This document shows, one piece after another, positions 14,130 through 27,199 of a stretch of 64,000 bases of DNA. Source of the DNA: Stromatinia cepivora (taxonomy: Eukaryota > Ascomycota > Leotiomycetes > Helotiales > Sclerotiniaceae); assembly GCA_014898415.1 (NCBI GenBank), contig RCTD01000007.1:310001-374000 (forward strand), read 5' to 3'. Position numbers and translations under genes: made by a program. Below the pieces are notes generated by a model. That model was not told where the DNA came from. It worked only from the letters and a program-made list of their open reading frames with translations, and made no database searches. Every line of letters begins with the position of its first letter. The first letter of the stretch is position 1.

Positions 14130-14345
14130 TATCTATCGACCTCTAATACTATATTTGTCTAAATACTAATAATCTCCATATACTAACTGGTAAACTACTA
14201 CCGGCTCCAGGAAGCTATAGTATCTATCGACCTTTAGTACTATACTTGTCTAAATACTAATGATCTCTATATACTAACTGATAAACTACTACCGGCTTCA
14301 AAAAACTATAATATCTGTCGACCTTTAATACTACACTTGGCTAGA
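14130..14345. repeat. 91-bp tandem repeat inside element L
   Basis: The motif ATCTATCGACCT recurs at 14131, 14222 and 14313 (third copy ATCTGTCGACCT), exactly 91 bp apart. Part of the same repeat is present left of TRIM copy a, which split the array. Confidence 0.85.
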
Positions 14346-16391
14346 TATCTAATGATTTCTATATATTATATAACGAAATCTAATATTCCTTTTATTTAAA
14401 TATATATTCTTTTACTATTAATATAATTATCCACTCTTTCCAATATATCGCTCTATATATCTTCCAATATACAATCTCCTTTTCTGATTCCATTTCTGAT
14501 TTCTTTTGTAATTGTCTCCAATTCCATTTCCGGTTTCCTTATCAAGGATACTCTTTTTCTCTTCTACGATTGTTAATATAATTATTATTATAAATATTGA
14601 ATATAAAGATATAATGAAATAATATTAATCTAAAGATAAAAACAAAATGGGATTAAAATAATATATAATAAACAATATATCAAAAGATAATGAAATTGAT
14701 AATTATAATTATAAAAAAAGAACAAGGAGATATCGAAGATATCAATAATAATATAAAAGAATAATAATCGAGGAAAGAGTTGAATGTTAATAAAGAATCC
14801 TTAAAAGGAATATAAAGAATATTTTTCTAAAACAGAAGCACTATTCTTCAAAATCAAAAACAATAATATTTCTTTAATATAATATAATAAATTCTGAGGA
14901 TACTTCAGATATCGAATTCATTATTCCAAAAATTCCAATCCAAAAATCAACTTCTGCAAACCCTGAATCTGTATCAAAAGCAAAATTTAAGACTATTTTA
15001 AATTTTGCTAACAAATCTATTTCAATAGAATCAAAAAGCAAAGTAAATCCACAATTATTTAAAACCGAACAAAAAGATACAATAGATCTTGAAAACGAAC
15101 CTTCAAAATACTTAAAACAAAAACAAATATAGATTTCATAATTCCTCCAAAAACTATACCAGAAATATAATCTCCAATACTTCTATTAAATTTTCTATAA
15201 GGAATTTATCAATTATATAAAAATCGAAAATATTCAAAGAACAGGAATATTCGAATCTTGTCTAAAGAGATTTCGAAAGATTTATTTTGCTTTGCAAAGT
15301 ACTTATTTCAAGATAAAAAGGCTTTCGAAAAAGAAAAAAGATATCGAGAGAATCAATTGACTTTCGAATTATCAGAAAAAGGATATAAAAAGATAGCATC
15401 TTCTATCTGAGTAATTTCTAAAACAGATTCTTCTATACTAACTATATTATTGGGATTCAACTTTATCAATATATTTAATATAACGGGCTTCCCCACTCTA
15501 ACTATATTATTGGAATTCAACTCTGCCAATATATTTAGTATAACAGACTTCCCCACTTATCCACTAAATAATCTATAATCCTACTCGATCCTACTCTACA
15601 AATATATTTAATATAACAGATTCCCCTGTTTACCTATTATACAAACTATTCTTTGCTCTACTAACTATATTTAATATAACAGATTTCCCCGCTCAACTAT
15701 ATCGATCTTACTCGTTTATTCTGTTGAATCTATCAAGGACTTGATCTTTCATTTCAGAAAACTAATTTTAAACTATACAATAATATACAGAACCCGGACT
15801 TATAATTTATTAACAAATCATATTGAATGGATGGAAAAGCCTTTATTTTTATAAGGTTATCTGGCTAGAAGCTATTATACAGGTTGTATGATTCGGTAGA
15901 ATCACATGCAGGCTAGTCCCATTATAGTATAGTCCCATGCTTAGATATACAGTATGATCCAAAATCCAATAGTATATTATTATATTCTTTATATATGAGT
16001 GCCCCGATTCATAATATTCGAATTGATCGAATAGTTTGTAGTGATTTATCGGAATCCGGTTGAAATTGATAATGTTTGTTTTCAATATAAGATATAGATT
16101 ATGTTTAATATAATTCGATATAGTAATTTCTTAAAATGATATAGGAAGTTCAGATTACTTGTTATTTAAACGGAGATTACTAATGATAAGATTCTATTTA
16201 AGGATCTCGAATAAAAGATTTCCGATTTTCTTTTGTAAATGATAATAATATTTATTAAGGATTATAAGATTATAGAAAAATTTGTGAATATATTTATTAA
16301 AATAAATCAAAACGAAATTTTATTACAAAAACGAAATCGATATTGTATTGGTTGAAAAATTCTTATAGTTATTTATAAATCAATAATTACT

Positions 16392-19300
16392 ATGAATTCT
16401 TTACAATTTTTTCGAAATTCTAATAATTCCAATTTTGGAACCTCTATGTTCCTGAAACCATTTCCATTCTGGAATACCCCTCCCGGATACACCGGCCTCG
16501 CTGCATTCAATAATTATTCGAACTTCAAACATTCGTTACCCTTTCTTTCTTTTGGAGTAATATATATATTGACGCTTTATATCGATAACCTCAATGAGAT
16601 CGAGATGGTACAAAAAGAAGCAGAAGAATTCGAAGAATATCGGGATGCCGAAGAAGATTTCAGTCCAGAAGTTATAATTGAAGCTATATAAAATGCCTAT
16701 TTAGAAAAAGAAAAGCGTTTAAAATCAAACACTTAAATTCTGTTTTTATTCTAAATATTATATGGGATATAAGATTTCTTGATTTAATTAAATTTATAAA
16801 AGGAGAAGTATTCATTTTTTTTTGTAATCTTTCGAAAAATGATTATATTTATCGATTAAGAGTATTTATTGATTTTGGAGTAAATGGATTTGTTTTTATT
16901 AATATTATATTCTTTATTTGTTTATTTCCTATATTTAAATTAAGAATTATATTATTTGAAGTTTCAATTGAAGTTAAAGGATATAATAGTATACAAAATT
17001 ATATTATTATTTATTTTATATTTCTTAATTTAATGGTTGATAATTGTGAATAATCTTTTGTTCTTTTCTTTATTATTGAATTAAAGAGTTATAATATTAT
17101 TTTAGGTAGACTTTGGTTATCAAAGATTCGAATGAAATTTAATTACTTCAATCGATATTTCGAATGGTTTAAAGAAAAATTCTATATTATCTTTTATTCG
17201 AATAATCTCTTTGTTATTCAATTATTTTTTTGTAAATAGAAGATCGATTGATTAATTTAATAAGATATTAATCGATGAGATAATCAATTCGAAGAATATT
17301 GAAATCGAAGAGATTTATAATTGAATAGATCAATTGTAATTGGTAATATATAATAAGAATCTTTAAATATAAATACAATATAGATTTTTGTTGAAAAGGA
17401 AGAAGTCCCGATTCCTTTTAAATTCAATTCATTTTTTTTCCAATCAATTATATCATTATTGTAGATCTACGAATGTTTTTCTTGTATATTATTCGAAGTC
17501 CTCGATTTATGTATATTCAAATTCGATAAGTTCTAATTAGAATGTAAAAGAGATGAATAAACTGAATTCTTTATTATTACTTTGAAAGAATTCGATGATA
17601 TAATAGACTTTCGATGGAACAAATGATATATGAAAAAGAGAATATTGATTACCTTGATCGAATTTAAGAATATAAAAGTTCAAAAGAAATTCGATTGAAT
17701 ATTAATCGAAATCGATTCAGAATTTGAAATACTATTTGAATATCGATAATATTATCAAGTTTTTTTCAAGTATGAATCAAACATTTTGTCTTTTAATTGA
17801 TCTTATAATTATAAAATCATATTGGAAAACAAAGGAGAACAAGTTTTATATTATAATCCGTTTTATAAAATGTTTTTGGAATAATTGGAAATCGTTAAAG
17901 AATATATTATGAATAATTTCAATAAAGGTTTTATTGAATCTAATTAAATTCCTTATATTATATTCGTTTTATTTATCAAGAAATCCAATAGTAGTTTGAG
18001 ATTCTGTATAGATTTCAGATTATTGAATTCCTTGATATATAAGGATCGATATTCTTTTCCTTTGATCGATAAAACATTTTCTTAGTTTTCCAATGTTAAA
18101 ATCTTTATCAAATTTGATATTTGTTAAGCTTTTTATTATATAAAAATGAATTCTATTTCGGAAGAGTATACTACTTTTCGAACTTGATATAGATCATACA
18201 AATATAAAATTATATTATTTGGATTAACAAATGATCCTGTAATTTATTAATATTATATAAATAATATTTTATTCGATTATTTAAATATCTTTTGTATAAT
18301 ATATTTTAATAATATTTTAATCTATTCTAAAAACAAAGAAAAGTATCAAACTCATATTAAATTAATTCTCGAATAATTAGAAACCATTAATCTATAAATA
18401 AATCTCAAGAAATACAAATTCAATATTATATATATTAAATATTTGGGTTTTATTATTTCTATTAAAAGAATAAAGATAGATCCTGAAAAGATTGAAATAA
18501 TTGAAAACTAAACCTTTTCGACAACAATGAAAGAGATTCAATCATTTTTCGGTTTTTGTAATTTTTATTGATGATTTATTAAGGATTATAGTATAATAAC
18601 GAAATCTTTCAACGAATTCATTAAAGCAAACATTAAATTTGTATTCGATGAAGTATACCAAAACGTATTCAATATTTTGAAGAAAAAGTTTATCTTTGTT
18701 CTGTTTTTGCAATATTATAATTATCGATTCCTTTATATACTCGAAACAGATATATTTGATAGAATAATTGCTAATATATTATTACAATAGTATAACGAAG
18801 ATTGATTTTCTATAATTTATTTCTTCAAGATTATAATTATTGTTAAACTGAATTATAAAATTTATGATAAGGAAATACTGTCAATTATTCGATCTCTTAA
18901 TTATTGGAAAACAGAATTCGCTAATTCATTATATAAAATCAAGGTTTATACCGATTATAAGGCTTTCGAATATTTTATGATTATTAAGATCTTCAATACC
19001 CGATAAATTTATTAAATAGAAATTCTAATTGATTATAATTTTATTATTATATATTGCCCTAAAAAAGATAATTCTTTTGTTGATACTTTAATCTATTGGA
19101 TCGATGAATTAAATCTTTAGAATTATATTAAGAAAAAGAATTGCTTTTAATAGTTTATTAAAGATAACTAAATTGATATTGAAATTATAAAACAAACTTT
19201 ATAAAAATACTATTTAAACGAAATAGTGATTATTAGTATCGATTTAAATGAAATTGTTTTTTGATTTGATTTAATTAATTATATTATTGAAGCAAATAAA

Positions 19301-20760
19301 ATTATAGATAATTTATTAATATTCAAAATATAAATTATTCAAGATTACAAATATATATCATTTCAAAATAATCTTTTACTTTATAATGATCGTTTAATAA
19401 TGTCCGATATCGATAATTTTCGAATTTATTTGATTCGTAAAGCCTATAATTTCGTTTTCACTATTCATTCTGGTATAAGCAAAACCTATTTTTTATTATT
19501 TCAATAATACTATTAATTCAGAATATATGATATTATAATTAGATATATATATAATTGTTATACTTGCAAATATAGTTCTGTTTTATACGATTGTATCTCT
19601 GATTTATTGTATCCATTTCTGATTTCTAATCGAGTATAATAATATGTTACTATGGATTATTACAGTTTTAATAAGGATAAATACGGATATAACAATATTT
19701 TAATTATTATTGATCGATTAACAAAACAAATTATTTCTATACTTTATTATAAATCAATCGATATTCGAATTCAAGTATAATTATATCTTTACTATATATA
19801 TTGATATTATGGTTTCTTTGATATTATAATATTGGATTACGGCCTTCAATTTATATTACAGTTCTGAAAGGAATTCAATCAAATCCTAAGAATCGATCTC
19901 AAATTATCTATTATTTATTATCTCCAAATCGATAATCAAATTGAGATTTATAATTAGTATTTTTAATAGCGATTAAGATTATTTGTTAGTTATTATCAAA
20001 ATGATTGATTAGAATTCCTATTTATAATGGATTATATGCAATTTACTTTTCTATATGATTTTTTAGGAGGGCTTATATTCTACGAAATCCTATACAGATA
20101 TATATCGAAATATATATAGGAATGGAAAGAAGATGTTAGTAAGTTAATAGACGATATAAATATATATAATATCTGTATATATATAGAATATAATAGATTA
20201 GTTTTTGTATAAGCGAAAGAAGGTTTATTATATATTCAAGTTAAGATATCGAAATCTATGAATACTTATCGGTATAAGATCGATTTCGATATCGGAGATT
20301 ATATATAGTTCAATATGAAGAGTTATTTTACTTAGAGATTATTTAAAAAGCTGGATTTCCTAATTCAAGGGAAATTCAAAATTATTGATCAATCTGGGAG
20401 CTTTTTTAAACTCGAACTTCTGATTACAATGAAAATTCATCCTATTTTCCCTTCAGATCGATTATGTAAGATATATGACGATCCTTTTTCTGGTTAGATA
20501 TTCGAATTATTTTCGTTTATTAATATAATTGGTAATTCAGAATAAAAAGTGAAGAAGATTCTAATAATAAAGAAAGTATAAAAAACTCTATTATATAGAG
20601 TCTTATGATTTAATAGCGATATTGATTTTACTTGGTATCCTGTTTCCGATTTTAAAATATCATTGTATCTTTTGTACGAATTTTATTTAACCAATCTAAT
20701 GTTATTTGGTCTTTTCAATTGATTAATTGATTGGATAAAACTTTATGAAAATGAAAAGGA
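16392..20760 (+). pseudogene. Gag-pol remnant of chromovirus B
   Basis: A gag-like frame of 99 residues at 16392-16691 is followed by pol scattered over frames with many stops. Recognisable in order: RT block ILFGLTNDPV (about 18200-18240); the RT active site read as YFNNILIYS (18302-18328) where the family has Y-x-D-D, the Asp codons being Asn; RT/RNase H linker FFGFCNFY (about 18545-18570); integrase zinc finger ending C-x2-C (19557-19568); integrase core NILIIIDRLTK (about 19690-19725); and a C-terminal chromodomain-like stretch with WYPVSDFK (about 20620-20660). Gly-to-Ser-type changes, D-to-N and Q/W-to-stop changes are the expected results of RIP. Not functional. Confidence 0.85.
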
Positions 20761-21276
20761 TAATTATAATCATATAAATAACGATTCATTTATAAAATTA
20801 AGGGAAAGAAAAGTATTCTTCAATTTAGCAGATTAAATGTTATGATTTTATAATAATATATATATATATAATTATGAAAGAATCGAAAACCTTTACAAAT
20901 TCGAGGGAATTTGATTGTATACGTACATGGCCCGAACTCCATATAATAAACGAACTATTATTACTAAGACAATACAAAAGCAATATATTTCAAAAAACTT
21001 ATATTTATAATTATTTCAAAAATTATATAAAAGAAGCTTGAATATAGTAAAAACGAAATATAACATTACCCCTATCGATTTCGTTTAATTTAATTGATTT
21101 AATCAATTTGATCAATTAACTTAATCGATTTCGGAATTAACCATATTAATCATTCATTATCATTATATTATAATTCAACCTCCTTCCTTTTTCTATTAAA
21201 ACTTTTTCCTTTTAGAGGTTCCCCAAATTAAGGAGAATACGAATCAATATTAATTTAACCAATTAATAAACGATTT

Positions 21277-22339
21277 CAGGGCTGGGCACCCGTACCCTAC
21301 CCGGGGTATCTGGCCTCACAGGATAGTATACCCTACCCCGTAAGCTTTTACAGGGTATATACCCGCCAAATAACCCGAGTACCCGAAATACCCACAGGTA
21401 AATATCATATAATCATCTTATAGTTATCGTTTAAAAAGAAGGTTATTTCCAATTATATAATAAAATCAAAAACATCAGATTATATTATTCGAATTATACT
21501 ATTGAAAATTTATATTACTTTATTTAATATATTATTTTGTAAGTTTCTTTTTCTTTAAATAACTATATCAATTATATTTTCCTATATCAATAATAATAAT
21601 ACAATAGATATAACTTTCTAATTCTTTTTCAAATTTGAAAAAATTATTTGTTTATTTTAACTATATTTATTCCTTCAGAATATATTTTTAGTACTATTGG
21701 ATTACTAGTTTCTAAATATAGAATTAATTTATTTAGTGATATTATTCGATATATATTTTGTTTATATATATAGGAAATTCTACTTTAAGAAGAAGAAAAA
21801 GAAAATATTGAGATTGTTGATATTGATAATGATAATAATAATAATAATATTGAAATCGAGAAAATTATTACTATTTTTGATTCTATATTTCAAGAATATT
21901 GTATTGAAGAAATTAGAACGAAGGAGATTAAAGAGATAATAGAAATTATATATAATATTCAAAAGTATAAAATAATAAAGGATTAATAGATAGTATAAAA
22001 AAAACAAGAAAACTATAAAAATAAAACTTTTAGAAAAACTACACAAAAATCATCAATAGTTATTTTAGAATAAACAAATAATATATCTTCATTTTTTCCT
22101 TATTTGACTTCAAAATTATATTATGATTTAAATAAAAAACTATTATTCTATAATATCTATAATCTTTCAAATATACCCCCAAATATCCCTAATATATATT
22201 ATATACTTTATGGGTACTCCGAATACTTAGGCAATCTATAGGATAATTACTCTACCCTATAAAGGTAGAACTGAATATAATACCGGCCGGGTTATACCCC
22301 GGGTTACCCCGGGTATACCCTACCCAGTGCCCAGCCCTG
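21277..22339 (-). mobile_element. hAT-like non-autonomous DNA transposon (copy 2)
   Basis: A 1,063-bp element with the same CAGGGCTGGGCAC termini as 5014-5798 but reversed, flanked by a perfect 8-bp duplication AACGATTT (21269-21276 and 22340-22347). It is about 280 bp longer in the interior than copy 1. A+T-rich short frames inside (21736-21939 plus, 21780-22046 minus) look like low-complexity shadows rather than transposase. It sits between pol and the 3' LTR of chromovirus B. Confidence 0.92.
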
Positions 22340-22844
22340 AACGATTTGATCGATTTGGTCAATTCATTCGTCATTTTGGTCAATTTGGTCGATAATTTTG
22401 GTCAATTTGATCAATTTCTAGTAAATTGATTAAATCAATCAAAATGATCAATCTAATTGATTTAGAGCTCATAAACCTTCACAAAACCTGGTTTTCAATG
22501 AAATAGCAATGGAATAGAAGAATGAAATGTTCGAGGGCGAGCTTTTCCAAAAGGGAAGGTAATATCACAAATCGTGAATTATAGAAAACTAACTATATGA
22601 TATCTCTTATCTTTTATATCAATTTATAAGCTGATCATCCGTATATATATATTACAAATCATACAATTTAATATAATAAAATGATAACCCTAATAACGTA
22701 TATGCACAACCCTACAGTCTACAAATAGATATTTGTGTATATATATCTAATCGTTCCTTACAAGCCATAATTCTTCAATTGTAGATTCTAAAGAACATAA
22801 TTGATCCTGTTTATTCAGCTCTACTACGGCTCTTATGCGTCATA

Positions 22845-23017
22845 ATGATGATGAAGTCTTTGATATTATTCTTGAGGAGTATAATGAGCGGATTTATAAT
22901 GATAATAATGAAATCTTTGGTATTATCTTTGAGGAATACAATGAGTGGATTTATAATGATAATGATAAAATCTTTGATATTATTTTTGAAAAATACAATG
23001 AGCGAATTTATATATGA
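22845..23017 (+). repeat. 63-bp coding-phase minisatellite of element C, split by element B
   Basis: Three copies here, with one more at about 10525-10597 on the other side of element B. Each encodes a peptide close to FGIIFEEYNERIYNDN in the plus frame. The unit length is divisible by three, so the frame is kept. Confidence 0.8.
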
Positions 23018-23404
23018 TATTAGTTGTATTTCTATTTCAAACAAAACCCTGGTAGAATGCTTGAAGTCTTTTTCCTTTGATGGAATGTTAGGTTTTTTTT
23101 AAAAGAAAGAATGAAATTAGCTTTTATATGATTCTAAAGGATCATTAATGAAAACTGATTGCAAATAATCGAATCCATATCAGAAAGCTAATATATTGAT
23201 TAAAGACAAAACAGTATTTATGTTAGAGTTATCATTTTTTGATGCAAATTTGAATCGATATATTGATGAATATAATATATTTGTATTTCAAATTTCAAAA
23301 GAAAAAGCAAGTTAAAATCCCCCCCCTTTTATTATTTACCGAACCTACAGGATCATTGAAATCGACGAAGATGTCGATCCAAAAAGGGAGGCATCAATAT
23401 CCCC

Positions 23405-23690
23405 TACTTATCACATTAGAAAGTATACCGAATCCAAATCGAAAGCATACCGAATCCGAATCAAAAGCATACCGAATCCGAATCGAAAGTATACCGAATC
23501 CGAATCGAAAGTATACCAAATCGAAAGCATATCAAATCGAAAGTATACCAAATCGAAAGTATACCAAATCGAAAACATACCGAATCCGAATCGAAAGTAT
23601 GCCTATCGAAATCGTCTCGAAATCGTATCGAAATCGTACCGAAATTGTATCGAAATCGAATTGAAAGTGAATCGAAAATGAATATATATA
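23405..23690 (+). repeat. CGAATCGAAAGTATACC tandem repeat of element C
   Basis: About a dozen degenerate copies of units built on ATACCGAATCCGAATCGAAA, some lacking the CCGAATC part, grading into TCGTATCGAAA units. It is open on both strands because it lacks stops; not evidence of a protein. Confidence 0.85.
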
Positions 23691-23889
23691 TAGGGGTTTT
23701 TAAGTGATATTGAAGAGTTTTCAAAAAAATGAAAATGCTGAACTTTATAAAATAAAGATGTAGGTATTATAATTTCATTATTGAAGGAATTATTATGGAT
23801 TTAATCGTTATATGGAGTTCTCTATTGGAGTTTCAGCTCGGCCGATTATTGTAGAGTTAGGAATGAAGGAATTGAAAAATTGAAAGAGT

Positions 23890-24270
23890 TTCAATGAATC
23901 TATGATGATTCTACGAAAAGGTATATTATATAATATCGATGGATCTACGATGGTTTTACGAAAAGGTATACCACACAATACAATGGTTTTACAAAAAAGT
24001 ATACAACACAATACAATGGTTTTACGAAAAGGTATACACCATAATATCGATGGATCTACAATGATTCTACGAAAAGGTATATCATACAATACAATGGTTT
24101 TACGAAAAAGCATACAACACAATACAATGGTTTTACGAAAAGGTATACACCACAATATCGATGGATCTACGATGGTTTTACGAAAAGGCATACAACACAA
24201 TATCGATGATTCTACGAAAAGGCATATAACACAATATCGATGGTTTCACGAAAAGGTATACAATATAATA
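23890..24270 (+). repeat. Minisatellite encoding MVLRKGI repeats in element C
   Basis: Two alternating unit lengths, 33 bp (peptide MVLRKGIQHNT) and 45 bp (peptide MVLRKGIHHNIDGST), repeated about ten times. All units keep the reading frame at 23902-24294. Confidence 0.85.
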
Positions 24271-24553
24271 TCGAATAATATTAGTTTCGATTAGATATTT
24301 CAATTTAAATGGTTTCATTTCAAAAGCTTTCGAGGACGAAAGCTTCGGAAGGGAAGGCTCTGTTACGAACCTCAACTACGAAACTAAGGCTAGCCGAAAG
24401 CAGACCGAATTGTACACTAGTTTGAAGAGTTTTCATCTATATAGAGGGGAATTCTTCAATACCATTTTTAGAAAAAGTAATGAAAAGTTTTGATTCTAAA
24501 TCCAAACCTATTATTATTCGAATATTAACCGATTCTTTGCTATGATTCTTATA

Positions 24554-24937
24554 TTATAATTATTTTGATCAAACTTCAAAGAATTATTTAATTTCAATAT
24601 TATAAAGATTTCTTACTATTTAATAAATATCGAAAATAACCTTCAGATTTTTAAAACAATCTTAAAAAATATACAATAAGTAGATTCGGAATAATAAAGA
24701 AATATAAAAATAAAAAAATAAGAAAATTCATAAAATTATATTATAATATATTTTCTTATAATTATACAAACTTGCTTTTCACTTCTACTATAATTCTATA
24801 TCAGTACTATACAGATTGCTTTCCACTCTGGTCTATAATATTATAAATTATAAACTATATTATTATATTTCAACTCTATTTCAATAACACTATATGAAAA
24901 TTCTGATTTCTACTCTATTTCACCCCTATTAGCTATA
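24554..24937. other. AT-rich spacer between elements C and E1
   Basis: About 380 bp of AT-rich DNA with no frame or repeat I recognise. If element F is real this is part of its interior. Confidence 0.4.
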
Positions 24938-26097
24938 TATTACGGGATAGTATAATTACAGAGCACTTTCAGGGATCGGGGAATAAATGGTATACATAAT
25001 TGGTAGAATAAAAGAATTGAATGACTTGCCTTTGATTATATAAATCAAAAACTGTATATATAGAATAAATAAATAATTATCTAGCCAATATATACCTTAA
25101 TTAGACTAAATCTCTATTTACTAGAATATCAGGATCATTTTATCAATTGATAGATTAATAAAGGTTAATAGATTCTTCATTCCAATTGGAAAGTATACAC
25201 TTTAATCCTTTATAGAATATAAAGGATTATAGAGCTTTCCATAATATACCCCCTAAATCGAAAGGCAATTTGAAATAAATAAAAAGATATAGAAAATGAT
25301 AATTCATATAATTCATAAATAAATATACAAGATGATTATAAACAGATATCAACAAAGGAATAATATAATATATAAACCTGAAATGATTTTGGTACCTTTA
25401 GAATAAAGAAAAATTTGATTATATATAAATCACAAATTTCTTTTGATATTCGGCTTACTATCTGCAATATTTTTCGAAATCAAGATTTTGAATAATAAAA
25501 AGAAAGTTTTCTATTAGAAAAATATAAATGAATAATTGATCCTATAATATAACAATTGAGAATATATATAATTATTAGATTATAATATATTGATTATAAT
25601 AATGAAATAAAATAAATAAATTTTTAAAGATATATAAATCCTTTCTTTGTATTTTTGTTTTTGTTTTTAATCAAGTTTTTATTGATTATTATTATATTTA
25701 AGATTTCAGGGTTTAAGAAGGTTAAATAAATGAATCTTAATTATGTTAGGTAAATAATAATTGAAAAGAAAACTTTGAAAAAATCAAATACAAAAGAAGA
25801 TCTTAATATTCCTTTGAGGGATCAATAAATCAAGTAGAAAGAATTAATAAATCTAATGTAAATAATGAATTAAGATATCGATTTTTAGGAATATAGTTTA
25901 ACTAAATCTATTTCTAGAATAATATACAATCATTTATTTCAGAAATCGTTTCTCTTTATTAAAGGAATTGTTATTTATTATAATCAATTATCTATTATAA
26001 ATTCAAATAGTAATTTGAAGGTAAATTTCATTCTTGAATTCTATTGTATAATTGAAAGGTTTTATTAATTCTGTATTTGTAATTATCAAAATAAAAA

Positions 26098-26560
26098 TCG
26101 TTTGATAAAGGAAAGAAAAGAAAAAGAGTTTCTTCATTTGATAATAACAATCTATTCGATTTTTCAGTATTAGATTTTTCAGATAATAAATTAAATAAAG
26201 AAAAAAGAGAAAAAAGATTATCGAAAATTATTGATTCTTTAATTAAAATAAGAAATGAAGGGAATCATAAAGAAAGAAATAATTATTTATATATTCGATA
26301 TATAAAATCGTTGATTATTGGGAGATATAATTTCTATAGTGAATGCTTTATTGATTCTTTCAAATCGAATAGTTATTGATATTGGAATTGTAGTATTCAT
26401 TTATATATTTCTTTATTAGTTTTCTTTTATTCTTTAGTAGATTATTATATTACTATTTATCAACAAAATTCAAAAATAAATTCTTCATTCATCCTTTACC
26501 TTTAATCTTTATAGTATACTAATCGTTAATTATATAATCCAAATAGGGATATAGAATTGC
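26098..26560 (+). pseudogene. Antisense ORF of element E1 (broken copy)
   Basis: Plus-strand frame homologous to 33492-33941 in E2, lying antisense to the retrotransposon between the end of pol and the 3' LTR. It shares blocks such as NNNLFD, RLSKI, YIRYIKSLII, YNF, FIDSFKSN and YQQNSKINSSF. One in-frame TGA at 26377-26379 replaces the TGG found in E2, a G-to-A change of the RIP type. A related upstream part in another frame (SRIIYNHLFQK, LEFYCIIERFY) precedes it at about 25900-26080. Function unknown. Confidence 0.45.
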
Positions 26561-27199
26561 GATAAAAATAATATTAAAGATTGAAAAAAAAAGAGAAATT
26601 GTTTTTTCGTTTTTATATTATTGTTCTCTCTTTCCTCATTATATTATTCATCGGAGTCCTCGAAAAATCGAGTGAAAGAAATATATTATGATTTCGGAAA
26701 ACGATAATAAGAATAAAAAAGAAAGAATAATAAAGAAGAAAAGGAAAAAAGAATAAATGGTATATTTAAAGAAAAAGGAAAGGAAGGATAATCCTTTAGT
26801 TTTTATAATATTAATAATATCAATAATTCCGGTTGTTTTAATTGTTCTTCGTTTCTTAATTGTTATGGATAATCTAGAAGCTTTTTTATTTGAATTTTAA
26901 ATTATTAAGTTTAAAAAAAAGTTTATTCTTTTTCGAAGATAGGAAAATGAAAAATGAAGAAATGATTGGTTTTGATTGTTCTTTGTTTTTCGATGAATAT
27001 AGAGTATACAATTTGGAGTGTATTATAAAAAAGTATAATGATTTGAAATACCAAATAGGATTCATTTTATTTATATCAAAGGAAAGAATTATAAATTTTA
27101 AATTATTGTTATTCAAATTTTATAATCTAGATTATCATTATTTAAATTTTATAATTATTGTTATTCAAGTTTTATAATTTTGTTATTTATATTTTATAG

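Larger units (their letters stand above)
11827..15971 (-). mobile_element. Element L, non-autonomous LTR element
   Basis: LTRs of 164 bp at 11827-11990 and 15808-15971 with a perfect target duplication GTATA (11822-11826 and 15972-15976). CTCCCCTAAAAA next to the left LTR is a polypurine tract in reverse, so the element runs on the minus strand. Net length without TRIM copy a is about 2.46 kb. No polymerase or gag frame is visible. The interior carries a 91-bp tandem repeat (about 14130-14345) and a 72-bp-like repeat near 15420-15700. Confidence 0.9.
10598..22844 (+). mobile_element. Element B, Ty3/gypsy chromovirus, RIP-degraded
   Basis: LTRs of 282 bp at 10598-10879 and 22563-22844, starting TATCAC (from TGTCAC). 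A perfect target duplication ATGAT lies at 10593-10597 and 22845-22849, and a polypurine tract AAAAGGGAAGG sits just before the 3' LTR. Removing element L and the hAT-like MITE with their duplications gives a net 7,026 bp, normal for an autonomous gypsy element. It landed inside a minisatellite of element C, whose two halves can be read on either side. Coding content is described under the pol remnant. Confidence 0.92.
9647..24553 (+). mobile_element. Element C, minisatellite-rich non-autonomous LTR element
   Basis: LTRs of 193 bp at 9647-9839 and 24361-24553, both starting TGTTACGAACCTCAAC, about 95% alike. A polypurine tract GGAAGGGAAGG lies directly before the 3' LTR, giving plus orientation. 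Without the inserted element B the element is 2,655 bp. The interior has no polymerase; it is built of tandem repeats at about 9895-10240, 10504-10592 plus 22845-23015, 23405-23690 and 23890-24270. I found no matching target duplication (TAGAT against TTATA), so an end rearrangement or heavy mutation is possible. Confidence 0.75.

Noticed and set aside
21736..22046. Transposase fragment inside the second hAT-like MITE
   Set aside because: The frames are Lys/Ile/Leu-only low-complexity translations of AT-rich DNA, with no hAT motifs.
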